This document shows, piece by piece, positions 12,369-13,025 of a stretch of DNA of 13,025 nt (positions are counted from its first letter, which is position 1; the number at the start of each line of letters is the position of its first letter). Under the pieces are notes generated by a model, which saw only the letters and a program-made list of their open reading frames with translations, searched no databases and was not told where the DNA came from. The DNA comes from an uncultured Collinsella sp. (GTDB lineage Bacteria > Actinomycetota > Coriobacteriia > Coriobacteriales > Coriobacteriaceae). Location of the stretch: the NCBI GenBank assembly GCA_902490405.1, contig CABUDS010000046.1, forward strand, positions 1 through 13,025, in the 5' to 3' direction. A program made the position numbers and the translations under genes.

Positions 12369-13025
12369 CTAGTCGATCTTGTTGTTGGTCAGACCAGCGC
12401 GGAACACGGTAGCGTCGCCATCGGCCTGGCTCGGATCGTAGAGGTTCAGGGCAGCCACGTACATGGCAGCAGCGGTGACCAGGTCGTCCTTGTAGGTGAC
12501 CTCGTTGGGAGCGTGAGCCTGAGACTCGGCACCCGGGCCAAAGCCAACGCAGGGGATGCCATAGCGGCCCTGGATGGAAACGCAGTTCGTGGAGAAGGTC
12601 CACTTGTCGCACAGCGGACGGCCGGTGCGCTTGTCCATGCTGGGCTCGCAGCCGATGCGCTCGTCACCGAACATGGCCTTGTGGGCGTCGACGAGGGCCT
12701 TGACGTGCGGAGCGGTCTCCTTGTTGATCCACGTGGGGAAGTAAGCCTCGGTCTCGTAGACCTCGCCGGTCCAGGACGGACGGTCGTACATGTACATGGA
12801 GACCTTCACGTCGTCGCCGTACTTCTTGGCGGCCGGCAGGTTGCGGATCTCGTCCAGGCATGACTCCCAGGTCTCGCCGGCGGTCATGCGACGGTCGATG
12901 GAGATGGCGCAGGAGTCAGCGACAGCGCAGCGGCTGGGGCTGGTGTAGAAGATCTGGCTGACGGTGCAGGTGCCGCGGCCCAGGAAGCGGGCATCCTCAA
13001 AGTGCTCGGGGTTGTACTTGGGGTC
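12369..13025 (-). CDS. ygeY: YgeY-type selenium-linked M20 family hydrolase, C-terminal half (runs off right edge)
   Basis: This belongs to the M20 metallopeptidase/deacylase family (relatives of ArgE, DapE and carboxypeptidase G2), YgeY subgroup, named for its link to selenium-dependent hydroxylase genes. The frame is open to the window edge, so 218 C-terminal residues are present of an expected 440 or so. Visible segments: FEDARFLGRGTCTVSQIFYT, then SPSRCAVADSCAISIDRRMT in the dimerisation (lid) region, and GCEPSMDKRTGRPLCDKWTF. The C-terminal catalytic part has GIPCVGFGPGAESQAHAPNE, whose histidine is the usual last zinc ligand. The N-terminal H, D, E, E/D ligands lie outside. It ends LTNNKID. 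ygeW lies 201 bp downstream on the same strand. The substrate is unknown. Confidence 0.93.
   Translation of the reverse strand, partial: DPKYNPEHFEDARFLGRGTCTVSQIFYTSPSRCAVADSCAISIDRRMTAGETWESCLDEIRNLPAAKKYGDDVKVSMYMYDRPSWTGEVYETEAYFPTWINKETAPHVKALVDAHKAMFGDERIGCEPSMDKRTGRPLCDKWTFSTNCVSIQGRYGIPCVGFGPGAESQAHAPNEVTYKDDLVTAAAMYVAALNLYDPSQADGDATVFRAGLTNNKID

Noticed and set aside
4615..13025. In-frame UGA (selenocysteine) in the selenium-linked genes
   Set aside because: All frames run uninterrupted through their conserved motifs, so no recoded stop is needed; the selenium in these enzymes is a labile cofactor in the known family.
1..13025. CRISPR array, tRNA, rRNA, transposase or prophage genes
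   Set aside because: No regularly spaced direct repeats, cloverleaf sequences, rRNA stretches or transposase-like frames were seen on either strand.

Overview
The window is G+C-rich bacterial DNA carrying two unrelated blocks, almost all read from the minus strand. The Zn-ribbon form of S14, the gene content and the selenium/molybdenum purine genes suggest a strictly anaerobic gut actinobacterium. A Coriobacteriia member such as Collinsella is my best guess. This is inferred from gene content and from the look of the intergenic repeats, not from a database match.

Block 1 (1-4293, minus strand) is the distal part of the spc ribosomal-protein operon. In transcription order it reads rplE, rpsN (zinc type), rpsH, rplF, rplR, rpsE, rpmD, rplO and the first 256 codons of secY, which leaves the window at position 1. 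The secY start is a GTG overlapping the rplO stop. The two genes that normally precede rplE, rplN and rplX, are absent. Instead rplE has its own plausible promoter in a 321-bp gap (4294-4614) that also holds a perfect 25-bp inverted repeat.

Block 2 (4615-13025) is a set of genes for selenium-dependent molybdenum hydroxylase maturation and anaerobic purine breakdown. On the minus strand, a three-gene unit runs yqeB-like, xdhC, NCS2 xanthine/uracil-type permease. yqeC diverges from it on the plus strand and is the only plus-strand gene. Convergent to yqeC is a mocA-hydA pair (MocA/YgfJ-like cytidylyltransferase and dihydropyrimidinase/D-hydantoinase). Upstream of that lie ygeW (knotted carbamoyltransferase) with a clear rho-independent terminator, and the C-terminal half of ygeY (M20-type hydrolase), which runs off the right edge.

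Together these genes suggest import of a purine (xanthine or urate), its processing by a selenium- and molybdenum-dependent hydroxylase matured by YqeB/YqeC/XdhC/MocA, and onward breakdown of ring-opened ureido compounds by HydA, YgeW and YgeY. The hydroxylase subunits, ygfK, ssnA, ygeX and selD are not in the window and may lie beyond 13025. Dispersed inverted-repeat elements mark several boundaries: 4535-4601, 6033-6057, 8737-8809 and 12322-12346. I see no tRNA, rRNA, CRISPR array, transposase or phage gene.
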